Positions 21,776-33,291 are shown, counted from the stretch's first letter. The stretch is 64,000 bases of DNA from Lactuca virosa (GCA_928212115.1 CAKMRJ010005634.1:122671002-122735001); one strand, 5' to 3'. Translations and numbers: made by a program. The notes: generated from the letters alone by a model not told the origin.

Positions 21776-23807
21776 ATGACGGTGGCCCATGCTTATGCCC
21801 ACCTTTTTCATGTTCTCATTTGTATTTCAATCCTCCACTATGTAAATAGTTCGGAATCCGACACCCTTCTTGAATTCAAGAATTCTGTTACCAATGGCAA
21901 CAAGCTAACCACTTGGAACCCCTCCACCATCCCATGCAATGGCAACAAACCCAATTGGGAAGGTCTTCTTTGCACCAACGACGCCATTTCGGGTATAAGA
22001 CTTGAGGGCAAAGGACTCGGTGGCATCATTGACATGAACATCTTGATAAAATTGCCTTCTTTGATAACGATAAGTTTTCAAAACAATAGTTTTGAAGGAG
22101 AATTCCCGGAGTTCAAAAAGTTACGTGGATTAAGAAGTATTTTCTTGACAGGCAACAAGTTCTCCAGAGAGGTTCCTTCGAACGCTTTTGAAGGGATGAG
22201 GAGGCTCAAGAAGCTTTATTTAGCGGATAACCATTTCAAAGGTCGAATCCCTTTCTCACTAACCACATTACCAAGGCTAAGAGATTTGATGCTCCAAAAT
22301 AATCAGTTTGAAGGTGCGATACCCGTGTTTGTCAGTGATAAATTAATGATCGTAAACTTTGCAAACAATCATCTCCGAGGTACTATTCCGAAACGCCTTC
22401 AAAAGTTTCCCGCAAGTCAATTTTCTGGTGAGTTATTTCATTTTAGATTAATTCGTCCATGGTGAAAACCGAAAAAGCTTGTGAATTTTTGAAGGTTGTG
22501 TACGTTGGTCATGATGTCTTTTTGCCTTTAGGTAACAGCGAGCTATGTGGACCACCATTGAAGAAGTGCACGGCGGAGATCCCCACCAGCACGATCATCT
22601 TGATAGCATCGGTGGTGGTTGCAGCGTTGGCGGCGATCACTTTAGCTTTCTTAATCCTGCGACACTTTGGCACATCTGCAAAAGATTCCTTTCAAGTACC
22701 ACCAACTTACGTGAAGGGAACTCCATCTGATCACCATGATAAGATGGAGCAAGGTCGTGGTAAAACCGCAGCCAAGAAGATTGATTCATCCCACAAGTTG
22801 ACATTCTTCAGAAACGACATAGAAAAGTTCGATTTGGCAGACCTGTTAAAGGCGTCGGCGGAGATACTTGGTGGTGGGGTGTTCGGATCAAGTTACAAGG
22901 CCGCTCTCACTCGTGAAAAAGTGATAGTGGTGAAGAGGTTTAAGCACATGAACAACGTTACAAACAATGAGTTTGTGAAGCATATGAGAAGGTTAGGTAA
23001 GTTGAATCACCCTAACTTGGTACCACTTATCGCATTTTACTATCAAGAAGAAGAGAAACTCTTTGTTGCGAACTACGTTCAAAACTTCAGCTTAGCTGTT
23101 CATCTTCATGGTATGTTCGATTTTCCTAAAATATATGTCTATAATCATATACTTAGCAACGTTGCAAGCTAATTGTTATTGAAAACGTCTCAGGAAGGCG
23201 ATCTAACGTAAGACAAACACTGGATTGGCCTACTCGGTTGAAGATCGTGAAAGGTATAGCAAGAGGGCTTCTACACCTCTACAATGAGCTTCCAAGCTTG
23301 ATCGCACCTCATGGTCACCTCAAATCATCAAACGTTTTACTAAATCCAGAATTCGATTCGCTCCTTACAGACTACGGATTGGTTCCTATAACAAACCAAG
23401 AACAAGCACGAGATGTAATGATCTCTTTTAAATCACCAGAGTACAAGCAACATGGACGTATTACAAAGAAGACAGATGCATGGAGTCTTGGCGTGTTGAT
23501 TCTAGAGATCATGACAGGGAAGTTCCCAGCAAACTCGTTCCAACAAAGCAAAGGTGGCGACACAGAGCTTGCGAACTTCATGGACTCAATGATGAAGGAG
23601 GAACCGACGAGTGACGTATTGGATAAAGAAATGGGAGGGTTTGATAAGCGTAATGAAGGGCAGATGTTGACGTTGTTGAATATAGGATTGAATTGTTGTG
23701 AACCTAACATAGAAAAGAGATGGGACATTAAAGAAGCTGTCAACCGGATCGAGGAGGTGAGAGAAAAGAATGATGAAGATGACAACATCAAACATTCAAA
23801 AAGATGA
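21776..23807 (+). CDS. Pollen receptor-like kinase (PRK family), LRR receptor pseudokinase-like
   Basis: The exons are 21776-22427, 22532-23110 and 23194-23807, with GT-AG introns, giving 614 residues and a clean stop. The ATG at 21776 is chosen because it starts a signal peptide (hydrophobic LFHVLICISILHYV) directly before the LRR cap (ESDTLLEFKNSV... PNWEGLLC). Five to six LRRs follow (for example LPRLRDLMLQNNQFEGAIP), then CGPPLKKC, a membrane segment at residues 239-260 and an intracellular kinase domain from about 315. Family members sit in the pollen-tube membrane, sense LURE or cysteine-rich peptides and pass the signal to RopGEFs. The kinase keeps GGGVFGSSYKA and the VVK lysine (352). 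It has HGH (450-452) instead of HRD and DYG (470-472) instead of DFG, so catalysis is doubtful, as in several PRKs. The exact member (PRK1-6) cannot be told by eye. Confidence 0.93.
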
Positions 23808-24195
23808 CCGTGGTTGAGTTTTAAGAAGAATTAAGGATAGAGTGGGATTTAGATTATAATGACAAGGCATGAGGGTTGAAGTACCACTTCACTAAACCAG
23901 AAAATGCAAGTCAAATTCGTTGTAGTAAGGTAAAATTATGGATTTTAGGGGCTTAATAGGGTGTCTCTGAACCTAGTTATAAAATCTAGAGTTAATCATG
24001 TATATACGTTTTTGTAAGAAGATTATAGTAGTCCCAATAGATATTTTATATTTCAAAGATAGATATGTTGTACGTCCTTATATAAACTCGACCTTATCCA
24101 CTTTGTTGCATATTACCCTAAATGAATTATAAGCCCAACGAAGTTTCTAAACCGTTCAAAAAACTTCAATTATGTTTTGTCTGTTCAAGAAAACC
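23808..24195. other. 3' flank of the PRK gene
   Basis: Untranslated and intergenic sequence; no coding frame seen. From about 24117 it contains the first copy of a diverged repeat around CCAACGAAGTTT and AACCGTTCA that recurs at about 24546-24655. Confidence 0.5.
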
Positions 24196-24228
24196 CAACG
24201 AACCAATGGCAGAGCTTGAAGTTTTGAT

Positions 24229-24272
<44 letters not shown>

Positions 24273-24440
24273 CGAAAATAGAATATGTATAAAAATTGAA
24301 GAACAGGAGGGGGCCAAAGTCAAATTTTATAGTTTTAGGCATAATATGTAACTTTTTTTAATGTATAAGGACTAATTATAAAAAAAATAGGGGGGCCATA
24401 GCCCCCCTGGCCCTATATAACCTCCGCCACTGCAACGAAC
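24196..24440. mobile_element. 229-bp MITE with 8-bp target duplication (hAT-like) and a long poly-G run
   Basis: The element is 24204-24432. It starts CAATGGCAGAG and ends, inverted, CAGTGGCGGAG, giving short terminal inverted repeats. CAACGAAC flanks it on both sides (24196-24203 and 24433-24440), a perfect 8-bp duplication as made by hAT transposases. Inside, a run of about 45 G (24230-24272) and a GGGGGGCCATAGCCCCCC inverted repeat are seen. The poly-G length is probably unreliable. No coding capacity. Confidence 0.85.
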
Positions 24441-24769
24441 TTAACATTTTGTCTAAAAAAGTCCAACTAACTTACACTTCTCATTTAGGGTCAATCGACT
24501 AATGAAAGTCAACGAATGACATGGCTTATGACGTGTAATTAAATATCGGAAAATAACTTGTAAGACCAACGAAGTTTCAAAACCGTTCACAAAACTCCAA
24601 TCATGTTTTGTTTGTTGAAAAAAACCCAACGAACTTATGCTTTTGTTCAATTCTCATTAGCGGCAACCAAATTCATTAGGTATAAAACTAGTTGGCAAAT
24701 GACATGACATTATATTTAATGACATGGAATAAGCATATTAGAATTGCCCTTTATATATCGATTTAGGGC
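24441..24769. repeat. Second copy of a diverged intergenic repeat
   Basis: Sequence at about 24546-24655 repeats 24117-24215 (shared words GACCAACGAAGTTT/GCCCAACGAAGTTT, AACCGTTCA and TTTTGT(C/T)TGTT), roughly 430 bp apart with the hAT MITE sitting in the first copy. No gene is seen. Confidence 0.6.
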
Positions 24770-24944
24770 TTGGAGAAGAGAAAAACGAACGATGTGGGTG
24801 TTCGATCTCTTGTAATAGCTACTTCTTCTTCTCCTTCTCAATCGTTGATGTCCAACTCAAGATCTACAACGAAGATATTTGATGATGCAAACTCTTGTAG
24901 ATGTAGACGCCCTTCTCAGATTTGGACATCTAGAATGGAGGATC
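24770..24944 (+). pseudogene. GRF-type zinc-finger ORF (At4g04775-like), split by Copia element I
   Basis: A frame from about 24770 reaches MSNSRSTTKIF and then SCRCRRPSQIWTSRMED. It resembles the small plant proteins with a GRF zinc finger (CxCG...I.TS......NPGRRF), which are numerous and often carried by transposons. The Copia insertion interrupts it after GGATC at 24940-24944. Across the duplicated GGATC (32898-32902) the frame would read on as EDHPKII-stop-YWA, close to the family's NPGRRYWAC. The cysteines are only partly kept (RCRRP for xCGLP). It is non-functional as it stands. Function of the family is unknown to me beyond nucleic-acid or zinc binding. Confidence 0.55.
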
Positions 24945-25798
24945 TGATGGGTTTTAGGTAAAACAAATAAACTAGAAAACGATTCCTAAGTTCACATGCA
25001 ACCTACTTTGGATCTATGTTTTAACTATTGAACATATAACTTTGAATTGCAAAACAAGAACCCTAGAGGAGGAGACTATTTTCGAAAATAACTAATTAGG
25101 GTTTAAGAGTTACATACCTTTCAATTGTTATAGTAAACAATTGATATCTCTTGAACTTGATCTTCTTGGAAGCCTAGCACCACAAATGTAATGCCTCTAA
25201 TGGAATCACACCGAAGAACTAGCAAGAAGGAAACTAGAAGGAGAGAGAGAGAGAGATTAGGGTATGCAATTTCGGCCCTAGGGTTTCACCAAAGTAAGAG
25301 TGGCCAATTTTGGGAGTCAGGAGGCTCCTTATATAGCTGAGGGATCTAGGGTTTAGGGAAAACCCTAATACTCCTTTGCTTGGGGCCTAAGTTAATCCAA
25401 GGCCTTATCCAAGCCCCCTTGGACGAAATCATTAGGGTTTCCCCTATGAATTTCGTCCACCTCCTTCCAAGGAGGTTCTGGAACCTTCCACTCAACTATT
25501 TGATAAATGCAAACTAGTCCCTGCACTTTATAATTAATACTTTTAACCCCAAAATTAATTCTGATTAATTTCTGGCTAACTATTAATTAAACATAATGAT
25601 TTCTAATTAATATATTAATCTTTTAACATATTAATAAATCATTTATATCAATTTATTAATCTTATAATAAATCAATATCTCTCCTTTCATAATTTCCTTG
25701 TCCAGTTGCTGGGTTTGAGGGCAACCCAAAAGGACTGTGCTGCTATCAATTCAAGTACATACCAATTATAGTTATGGGCTTAGACACCTAATCCAACA
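24945..25798 (-). repeat. 3' LTR of Copia I (854 bp)
   Basis: Minus strand TGTTGGATTAGGTGTCTAAG at 25798 to AAACCCATCA at 24945. The polypurine tract CCAAGAGGGAGAC lies next to it at 25799-25811. GCTATATAAGGAGCC near 25330-25345 (minus strand) is the likely TATA box. Confidence 0.95.
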
Positions 25799-26670
25799 GT
25801 CTCCCTCTTGGATAAGTCTGTAACTATAATTGCTAGTATGACTTCTAAATTTGACCAGCAAATTGTAGCTTCCAAAAGCTGTTGCTGAACTCTGACCCAG
25901 TCAGTTACGTGTCCTTAGATAAGTGATCATATAATCCTTCGTTTCTGCAAGATATCACCAGATATAAGACATGGAATGTAATCAATCTCTTTGTCCAGAA
26001 TCTATGTTTCCCGATTTCTGATTTGTGATGATATAGGACTTCTAATCCACATCAATTTAGTCCTGGCTGGGCCCAGCACATAAGTCAACACCAAATCATC
26101 GAGGGGCCCACATATATCTATTTTCCCGTTAGGGCAAAAGGAACGAATAAACGTTGACTCATATGCTTGTATCTTTTACTCATCAAACCATACATGACAA
26201 TACGTTTTATAACACCAGGTTACTGATGCGTTTTCGTATCACCAATGTATAACCGAATTTGCAAATTACAACTCATATATCTTCGTTTCAAATTATAAGA
26301 TATTATCGTCTTAGTATTACTCCTGATGAATTCCATGACGTAATACTTTGAGCGAGGGTTTATCCAATACTCAAATCTCAATTTCTGAGTACTCATGAAC
26401 ATTGCAGCAATTCTATTGCTATGTCTAACTCCCTTAGACAATCTGCAATCCAATTCATGACAGTCTTAATTCACTACTTACTTCCGAAAGTACGAGTGAC
26501 TGTGGAGTTTGAATAATTATATTATTTGGGAAGTAAAACATGCAAAATATGAAACACAATAATAAACAATTGACAAAAGGCAGTAACCAAACTTATAAAT
26601 AATACTTTATTATTTAATCACCAAAAGTCAATTACATTTACTTTGTTACAAGTTTCAGAACAAAACTAAT
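25799..26670 (-). other. 3' untranslated region of Copia I
   Basis: Sequence between the end of RNase H and the 3' LTR. It starts with the polypurine tract next to the LTR. No conserved frame is seen, and the 77-codon frame at 26220-26453 matches nothing I know. Confidence 0.6.
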
Positions 26671-27084
26671 CTAACTACTAAAACTAATATCATCTCTCAG
26701 TCCAATGCTCCGAGCATGCTGAATATGCTTAACCCTACTCAGACCCTTTGTGAGGGGGTCTGCTGGGTTGTCTTCAGATGATACCCTCTTCACAACAAGA
26801 TGGCCTTCTTCTACTCTATGTCTTATGAAATGGTACTTTCTGTCGATATGTCTGGTTTTACCATGATCTCTGGGTTCCTTTGTTAAGGCAACAGCTCCTT
26901 CATTATCGCAGAACAGTTCCATAGGCTCCTGGATGGTTGGAACAACTCCGAGATCTCCGATGAAGTTCCTCAACCAAGCTGCTTCTTTCGACGCTTCACT
27001 CGCTGCTATGTACTCTGATTCACAAGTAGAATCAGCCACCGTATCTTGCTTGGAACTTTTCCAAGTAACTGCTCCTCCATTCAA
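26671..27084 (-). pseudogene. Copia I RNase H domain
   Basis: The frame reads AVTWKSSKQDTVADSTCESE, EYIAASEASKEAAWLRNF, ELFCDNEGAVAL, RHIDRKYHFIRHRVEEG and DNPADPLTKGL, the full Copia RNase H with its Cys/Glu/Asp-containing motifs. It removes the RNA strand during reverse transcription. It is joined to the RT frame upstream by a one-base deletion at about 27083 (SQSGWVFY-stop, then MNGG), so it is a separated part of Pol rather than its own gene. Confidence 0.9.
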
Positions 27085-28466
27085 TAAAATACCCAGCCTG
27101 ATTGAGAACGGAAGTTATCTCTATCCGTTTGAAAGCTGGCATCACTGTAACCATCTACTCTCAAAGTATCTTTGCCACCAAGCACAAGGACCCAGTCCTT
27201 TGTGCTTCGCAAATACTTGAGTATATTCTTAACCGTTATCCAATGAGCTCTACATGGGTTTCCCTGATAGCGACTGACCATGCTCAAAGCAAATGCTACA
27301 TCAGGGCGAGTACATGTCATAGCGTACATGATCGATCCGACAACGGAAGCATAAGGTACACGACTCATGTCAGCTATTTCCTCATCTGTACTCGGGCATT
27401 GAGTCTTACTCAATTTGGTATTGCTTTGGATAGGTAGCTCTCCCTTCTTGGAATTTTCCATACTAAACCTCTTTAGTACCTTATCCAAGTATGTGCTCTG
27501 ACTAAGTCCAATTAGTCTCTTCTTTCTATTTTTTGTCAATATTCTAATCCCAAGAATATAGGCAGCTTCTCCAAGGTCTTTCATGGCAAAACACTTTCCA
27601 AGCCAAGACTTAACATCTTTCAAGGTTGGAACGTCGTTACCAATGAGTAATATGTCATCGACATATAATACCAGAAAAGTTACTATACTGCCACTAGCCT
27701 TGATATACACACAAAACTCATCTTCACTTCTAGAGAAACCAAACTCTTTGACTTTCTCATGGAAGCAAAGATTCCAGCTGCGAGATGCTTGTTTCAATCC
27801 ATAAATGGATTTCTCAAGCTTGCACACTCTATTGGGAAACTTTGCATCAACAAAACCCTCTGGCTGATTCATGTAAACATCCTCAGCCAACTTCCCGTTA
27901 AGGAAGGCAGTCTTGACATCCATCTGCCAGATTTCATAGTCATGAAAGGTAGCTATGGCGAGCAATATCCTAATAGATTTACTCTTAGCTACTGGCGAGA
28001 AGGTCTCATCATAGTCAACCCCTGGGGTTTGAGTGAAACCTTTTGCAACCAGTCGAGCCTTGAATGTGTGCATGTTTCCATCCATGTATGTCTTCTTCTT
28101 GAAGATCCATTTGCATCCAACTGTCTTACGACCTGGTGCACTATCAACCAAATTCCAAACTTGGTTGTCATACATGGACTTAATCTCGATGTCCATTGCC
28201 TCTTTCCACTTGGAAGCCTCTGGGCCTGCCATTGCTTCCTTGTAAGTAACTGGTTCATCTAAATTTACCAGTGTCCTATCACTGATGAATGTGTCACCAT
28301 CTGAAGTAATATGAAAACCATACAACTCAGGTGGCACACTCACCCTAGTGGATCTTCGAAGAGGTAATGAGTTATCAACTGGTTCAACAGGAACTGTTTC
28401 CTCTGGTTGAGTGCTAGTGTCATCTAAGGTTCCTTCATTGGCTAACTCTAATTTCTTCAAGGTCAA
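27081..28466 (-). pseudogene. Copia I reverse transcriptase domain
   Basis: This is a 461-codon frame. The linker contains SLPLRRSTRVSVPPELYGF. RT follows with WKEAMDIEIKSM, GCKWIFKKK, KARLVAKGFTQTPGVDYDET, WQMDVKTAFLNGKLAEDVYM, KSIYGLKQASRSWN and the catalytic LYVDDILLIGND, then RPDVAFALSMVSRY. All RT catalytic aspartates are present. It ends in a frameshift just before RNase H. Upstream it connects, across a further frameshift at 28467-28550, to integrase. RT copies element RNA into DNA inside the particle. Confidence 0.93.
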
Positions 28467-28547
28467 TGGTTGCTCCCACTGTCCTCTTTGAATATGAGCT
28501 CTCTTTCTAGAAAGACTCCTCTTCGTGCTACAAAGACCACGTTTTCA

Positions 28548-29822
28548 CTAGGTCTGTAGAACAAATATCCAAAAGACTGTTTTGGGTAACCAATGAACAC
28601 ATTTCTCACTTCTAGCTGCTAGCTTGTCGTGAGTCTCTCGTCTTACGAAAGCTTCACAACCCCAGACTTTAATATGTGCTAACGAGGGAACTTTCCCCGT
28701 CCACATTTCGTGAGGTGTTTTGGTAACCTTCTTTGTAGGGACAAGATTGAGGATGTGGGCGGCTGTCTCTAAGGCATACCCCCAGAAGTGAATAGGAAGC
28801 GAAGCACGACTCATCATAGAACGAACCATGTCTAACAAGGTTCGATTACGCCTCTCAGCTACACCATTTAACTGTGGTGTCCTAGGAGGAGTTAATTGTG
28901 AGACTATCCCACATTCTTTTAGATAGTCGTTAAACTCGATACTAAGATACTCTCCGCCTCTATCGGATCTAAGTACCTTTATCTTCCTGTCCAATTGATT
29001 TTCGACCTCATGCTTAAACTTTTTGAACTTTTCAAAGGTTTCTGACTTATGTTTGATTAAGTAGATATACCCATATCTGCTATAATCATCAGTGAAAGTC
29101 ACATAGAATCGATTAGCATCCCTTGTAGTTGATCTGAAGGGCCCACATACATCTGTATGTATGAGGTCCAGTAGACCTTCACCTTTTTCACAAGACCATG
29201 TGAATGGTGATTTCGTCATCTTTCCCAAAAGACAAGATTCACACATATCATCTGATTTTAGGTCAAATGATTCCAACACTCCGTCCTTTTGGAGTTGGGC
29301 TATGCGTTTCTTGTTAATGTGTCCAAGACGACAATGCCACAAGCATGCCTTGTCTACTCTATTAGACAAGTCAATATTAAACACACTGTTACCTAAGCTA
29401 TCAACACAAGTCACTGTTTTATACACACCATCACAAGGTAAAGCTTCAAACACAAAGACACCATTCTTATAAACAGAAATTGAACCATTCAAATCATTAA
29501 AAGAATACTTAAAACCTTGTCTGAACAATGCATGAAATGAAATAATGTTTCTCGTCATCTCAGACGAATAGCAACAATTCAATAAATCTAATCTAAAATC
29601 ATTATTAAGCAAAAGTTGATAAACTCCGATCTTGGTTACTGGTGAAGACTTTCTGTTTCCCATGATCATGTTTATCCTCCCTCGCTCCACCTCCTCACTT
29701 TCTTTTATCCCCTGCAAATCAGAACAGATGTGAAAACCACATCCTGTATCAAGGACCCATGAACGAGAATATAATGAGTTATTAGAAGAAATAGTGTAAA
29801 TACCTGCTGAAGATGGCTTCAC
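28548..29822 (-). pseudogene. Copia I protease and integrase
   Basis: The protease motif is SWVLDTGCGFHICSD (active-site DTG). Integrase follows with the zinc part HCRLGHINKKRIAQL...MCESCLLGKM (HHCC). Its core has LIHTDVCGPF, FTDDYSRYGYIYL and LRSDRGGEYLS, and the DDE glutamate follows. Next are GVAERRNRTLLDMVRSMMSR and HIKVWGCEAFVR. The frame breaks at 28548 (after SEKCVHWLPK, where the family reads GYPKxxxGYxFY), shifting into the RT linker. Integrase would insert the DNA copy into the chromosome. Confidence 0.92.
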
Positions 29823-30178
29823 TTTGCCATCTTTGATATCCTGCAGATATTTTGGGCAGCTTCTCTTCCAGTGCCCTTTGTCATTGCAATAAAATCAATA
29901 TGCATCCTTTGGATCAGAAACATGGGGAATGGTAGCATTGGGCTTAGCCTTTGGGCCATTACTAGATGAACCAGCTTGAGCCTTGTTCTTCCAATTTTGC
30001 TTAGGAGGACCTTTCCTCTTTTTCCCCTTTCCCTGTCCAATAGCCAAGACAGAGGCACTTGCAGGGGTGGAGGCTATACTTTTACCCTTATCCCTGCTTC
30101 AGCTGTCTGCAACAAATTGTGCAATTGGGCCAGTGTCTGCTCAGTGTTGTTCAAATGGTAAGTTAGGATAAACTGACC
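29819..30178 (-). pseudogene. Copia I Gag zinc-knuckle region
   Basis: In the frame that runs into protease, a basic stretch KGKKRKGPPKQNWKNKAQAG leads to FYCNDKGHWKRSCPKYLQD. This is a CCHC knuckle whose first cysteine codon has become TGA at about 29895-29897. A TAA (30179-30181) and a frame change separate this part from the capsid frame upstream. The knuckle normally binds element RNA for packaging. Confidence 0.8.
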
Positions 30179-30715
30179 TTAACAATCGGATAATGAGTTC
30201 AAGACCATGTCAATGGCCAATTCCTCATCAAATTGAATGTTGAGCTTGACCAAACGCTCTATGTAGCGTTGCATTCTTTGCACATGACTAACAACCGACT
30301 CCTCTTCCTTCATCTTGCAAGCCATGAGTGACTTGACTACCTCAAACTTTTCTTGACGAGATCGCTTATGGTATTTCTCCATAAGGTCCTTGTTCATCTC
30401 AAAGGGCAAGTAGTCCTCATAGTACCTCTGCAGTTCTAGGGACATGGTTGCGACCATGATGCATGCCACTTTGGTGGCATCGTCATAGTGCTTCTTGTAG
30501 GCAGCATATTCTTCAGGAGTAGCTTTAGACTCATCAATTTCTTTGAGCTCCTTTTCAAGGACATACTCTTTGTCCTCAAAACGAAGCGCCATTTTGATGT
30601 TGCGCATCCAATCGTTATAGTTTGAGCCATCCATAACGACTTTGGAGCAAATGTTGAGCAAAGAGAAGTTGTGGTTGGAGGATGATGAAGCAGAATTGTT
30701 TCCACGAGTAGACAT
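30179..30715 (-). pseudogene. Copia I Gag capsid region
   Basis: The frame starts MSTRGNNSASSSSNHNFSLL at 30715 and shows the Copia capsid pattern: GSNYNDWMRNIKMALRFEDK, YAAYKKHYDDATKVACIMVA, EKYHKRSRQEKFEVVKSLMA and MQRYIERLVKLNI. It stops after LNSLSDC at a TAA where the family carries on (GQFILTYHLNN), so the stop is a mutation rather than the natural end. This is the first ATG after the leader. The protein would build the particle shell. Confidence 0.88.
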
Positions 30716-32043
30716 CTGAAAAGAAAGATAGTTTTAGTTAGATTTCAAGATACCTCAATATAATAACCCAAAGATATAATATCAAGGTTAGGATCCAACT
30801 ATGAAGATTCACAACTTAGAAATGGGATGCCGAGATCCAAGTGTAAATTTCATAAAGGTAGGTGAATGACGATTCACCAATTCCACCATTAGACGAAATA
30901 AACGAAGTGAAATTCCTAATTCCTTTTGAGATACATTGAAACTATTCAATGGCATGTTTTAATCTCGAATTATGCTCTTCTATTTGTGACTGGGATACCC
31001 GAGGATCACAAACAAGATGTAAATAACCATGCAAATGTGCTTGGTAACCTCATTGTCTTTATCATTAACTATTGATGTGCCGGTAAACCACACACGCTCC
31101 ACCAAAATGATAATTATGAGATACCCATTACTAGTCTTTATTAGTGCCTATTAGTGTGCTGGTAATCCACACACGCTCCACTAACGACCAATAAAGCATA
31201 ATGTGCAATTTCATGGATTAGCATACTTTTCACATTTTTCCTAAAGTAACTAGAGTTGGGATTTTGTAAAATAATGCTATAGTACTTTCTTTAACAACAT
31301 TATACTTTTAATGAGATGTAGTTGTCCTATCAAACCCGTTCTGCTAACGACCCTCCACTAATCAAGGAAGCGGTGGGTGAGAGTGGACACCCATTCAACT
31401 ACCATTTTATAGGCAGTTTCCTTATACCCCATTATAGACCAGCTTCGTGAATGAGGCATACTAGCGATTTGACTGACCATATTCTTATACATATATAGTA
31501 TTTAACTTTTAATTATAATACATATATAAGGTGTGTTTTAAACTTTTTAAAACTTTAAGCTTTATATAAATTTCGAAAAAATTAAAGTATTAATTTAAAT
31601 TTAAAATAAACCAAATAACCAGATTTAATATTTATCTATTAATTAACTTTTAATTAATTTATTAAATCTTGTAAGGATTATCTAATTAAATTAAGCAATT
31701 AATTTAATCCTAATCCATATCCCTTATAGATTTCAAAAATATGGGGATAGGATAATTTCCTTATTTTTCTCAATTATCCAATAAGGCAACAATTATCCAA
31801 AAACAAGAAACCCTAAATTACCATGTAAATTTCGAAAATCAAGGGAGGAGGCTAGGGTTTTCAAAACCCTAACCCTAATTTCGATTAGGGTTCATGGAGG
31901 CTAGGGTTTTTCGCAAACCCTTTGATCCAAAACCCCTAAAAATCGAAAATTTTGGCCTTTGGGGTTTAATAGCTATAAACCCTAATTTGCAATTCAACCA
32001 TTATAGCAATTCAATTTAAAACAAACAATGACTCTGATACCAC
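30716..32043 (-). other. 5' leader and primer-binding site of Copia I
   Basis: A 1.3-kb untranslated leader. Minus-strand TGGTATCAGAGT at 32042-32031 (tRNA-iMet site) stands one base from the LTR end. Two copies of a GTG(C/T)(C/T)GGTAA(A/T)CCACACACGCTCCAC(C/T)A word lie at about 31077 and 31151. No coding frame was recognised. Confidence 0.8.
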
Positions 32044-32897
32044 TGATGGGTTTTAGGTAAAACAAATAAACTAGAAAACAATTCCTAAGTTCACATGCAA
32101 TCTACTTTGGATCTATGTTTTAACTATTGAACATATAACTTTGAATTGCAAAACAAGAACCCTAGAGGAGGAGGCTATTTTCGAAAATAAATAATTAGGG
32201 TTTAAGAGTTACATACCTTTCAATTGTTATAGTAAACAATTGATAATCCTCTTGAACTTGATCTTCTTGGAAGCCTAGCACCACAAATGTAATGCCTCTA
32301 ATGGAATCACACCGAAGAACTAGCAAGAAGGAAACTAGAAGGAGAGAGAGAGAGATTAGGGTATGCAATTTCGGCCCTAGGGTTTCACCAGAGTAAGAGT
32401 GGCCAATTTTGGGAGTCAGGAGGCTCCTTATATAGCTGAGGGATCTAGGGTTTAGGGAAAACCCTAATACTCCTTTGCTTGGGGCCTAAGTTAATCCAAG
32501 GCCTTATCCAAGCCCCCTTAGACGAAATCATTAGGGTTTCCCCTATGAATTTCGTCCACCTCCTTCCAAGGAGGTTCTGGAGCCTTCCACTCAACTATTT
32601 GATAATTGTAAACTAGTCCCTGCACTTTATAATTAATACTTTTAACCCCAAAATTAATTCTGATTAATTTCTGGCTGACTATTAATTAAACATAATGATT
32701 TCTAATTAATATATAAATCTTTTAACATATTAATAAATCATTTATATTAATTTATTAATCTTATAATAAATCAATATCTCTTATTTCATAATTTCCTTGT
32801 CCAGTTGCTAGGTTTGAGGGCAACCCAAAAGGACTGTGCTGCTATCAATTCAAGTACATACCAATTATAGTTATGGGCTTAGACACCTAATCCAATA
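32044..32897 (-). repeat. 5' LTR of Copia I (854 bp)
   Basis: Minus strand TATTGGATTAGGTG at 32897 to AAACCCATCA at 32044. The terminal TG has become TA, while the 3' LTR keeps TG. The length equals that of the 3' LTR. A TATA-like GCTATATAAGGAGCC lies near 32425-32440 on the minus strand. Confidence 0.95.
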
Positions 32898-33291
32898 GGA
32901 TCATCCAAAGATAATCTAGTATTGGGCCCATACTACTGAAAGCACAGGATCCATACTCGAATAGGAGAGAGCCTTGGAGGATCTGAGAAGCCTAAGGGAA
33001 GGGAATTCTGGATTATGCTTGGACCGTGGGGGATAGATGCTTTGCAGAATGAGGATGAGTACGCATGGGAAGGACCAGGGTTTGGTCCCGACTCCGGTGG
33101 TGAGCCAGTTCGTGGAAGGACTGCCAGGATTTTTGAGTTCGCTTTGGATCTCTTGTATCAGGCGGCAAGGATTGATTATGCGATTTATTGCACTTTCGGG
33201 ATTAGAAACCATGTCTTGGGGGTAGCTAGTAGCCCGGTTTAGAGCAGAGGTTGCTCCAGCTATTGCATTTCAGCCGTGGACGATTGAGCTG
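32898..33291 (+). pseudogene. Decayed gag-region sequence of chromovirus E
   Basis: After the duplicated GGATC and about 25 bases that may belong to the GRF ORF, the sequence from about 32927 (CATACTACTGAAAGC, then GGATCC(A/G)TACTCGAAT) matches element G at about 48632. This places both in the same family. No intact frame is present. Confidence 0.55.

Larger units (their letters stand above)
24945..32897 (-). mobile_element. Copia retrotransposon I, nearly complete (7,953 bp)
   Basis: Two 854-bp LTRs flank an internal region with primer site, gag, protease, integrase, RT and RNase H in Copia order on the minus strand. GGATC at 24940-24944 and 32898-32902 is a perfect 5-bp target duplication. 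The LTRs differ at roughly twenty positions by eye, so the insertion is fairly recent but not current. Coding parts carry several stops and frameshifts, so the element could move only with help. Its LTRs are related to those at 4394-5166 and 15531-16320, which makes three copies of this group in the window. Confidence 0.95.

Noticed and set aside
27102..28262. Plus-strand frames of 70-167 residues across the Copia I pol region
   Set aside because: They are antisense shadows of the RT frame at 27081-28466, which has clear motifs on the minus strand.
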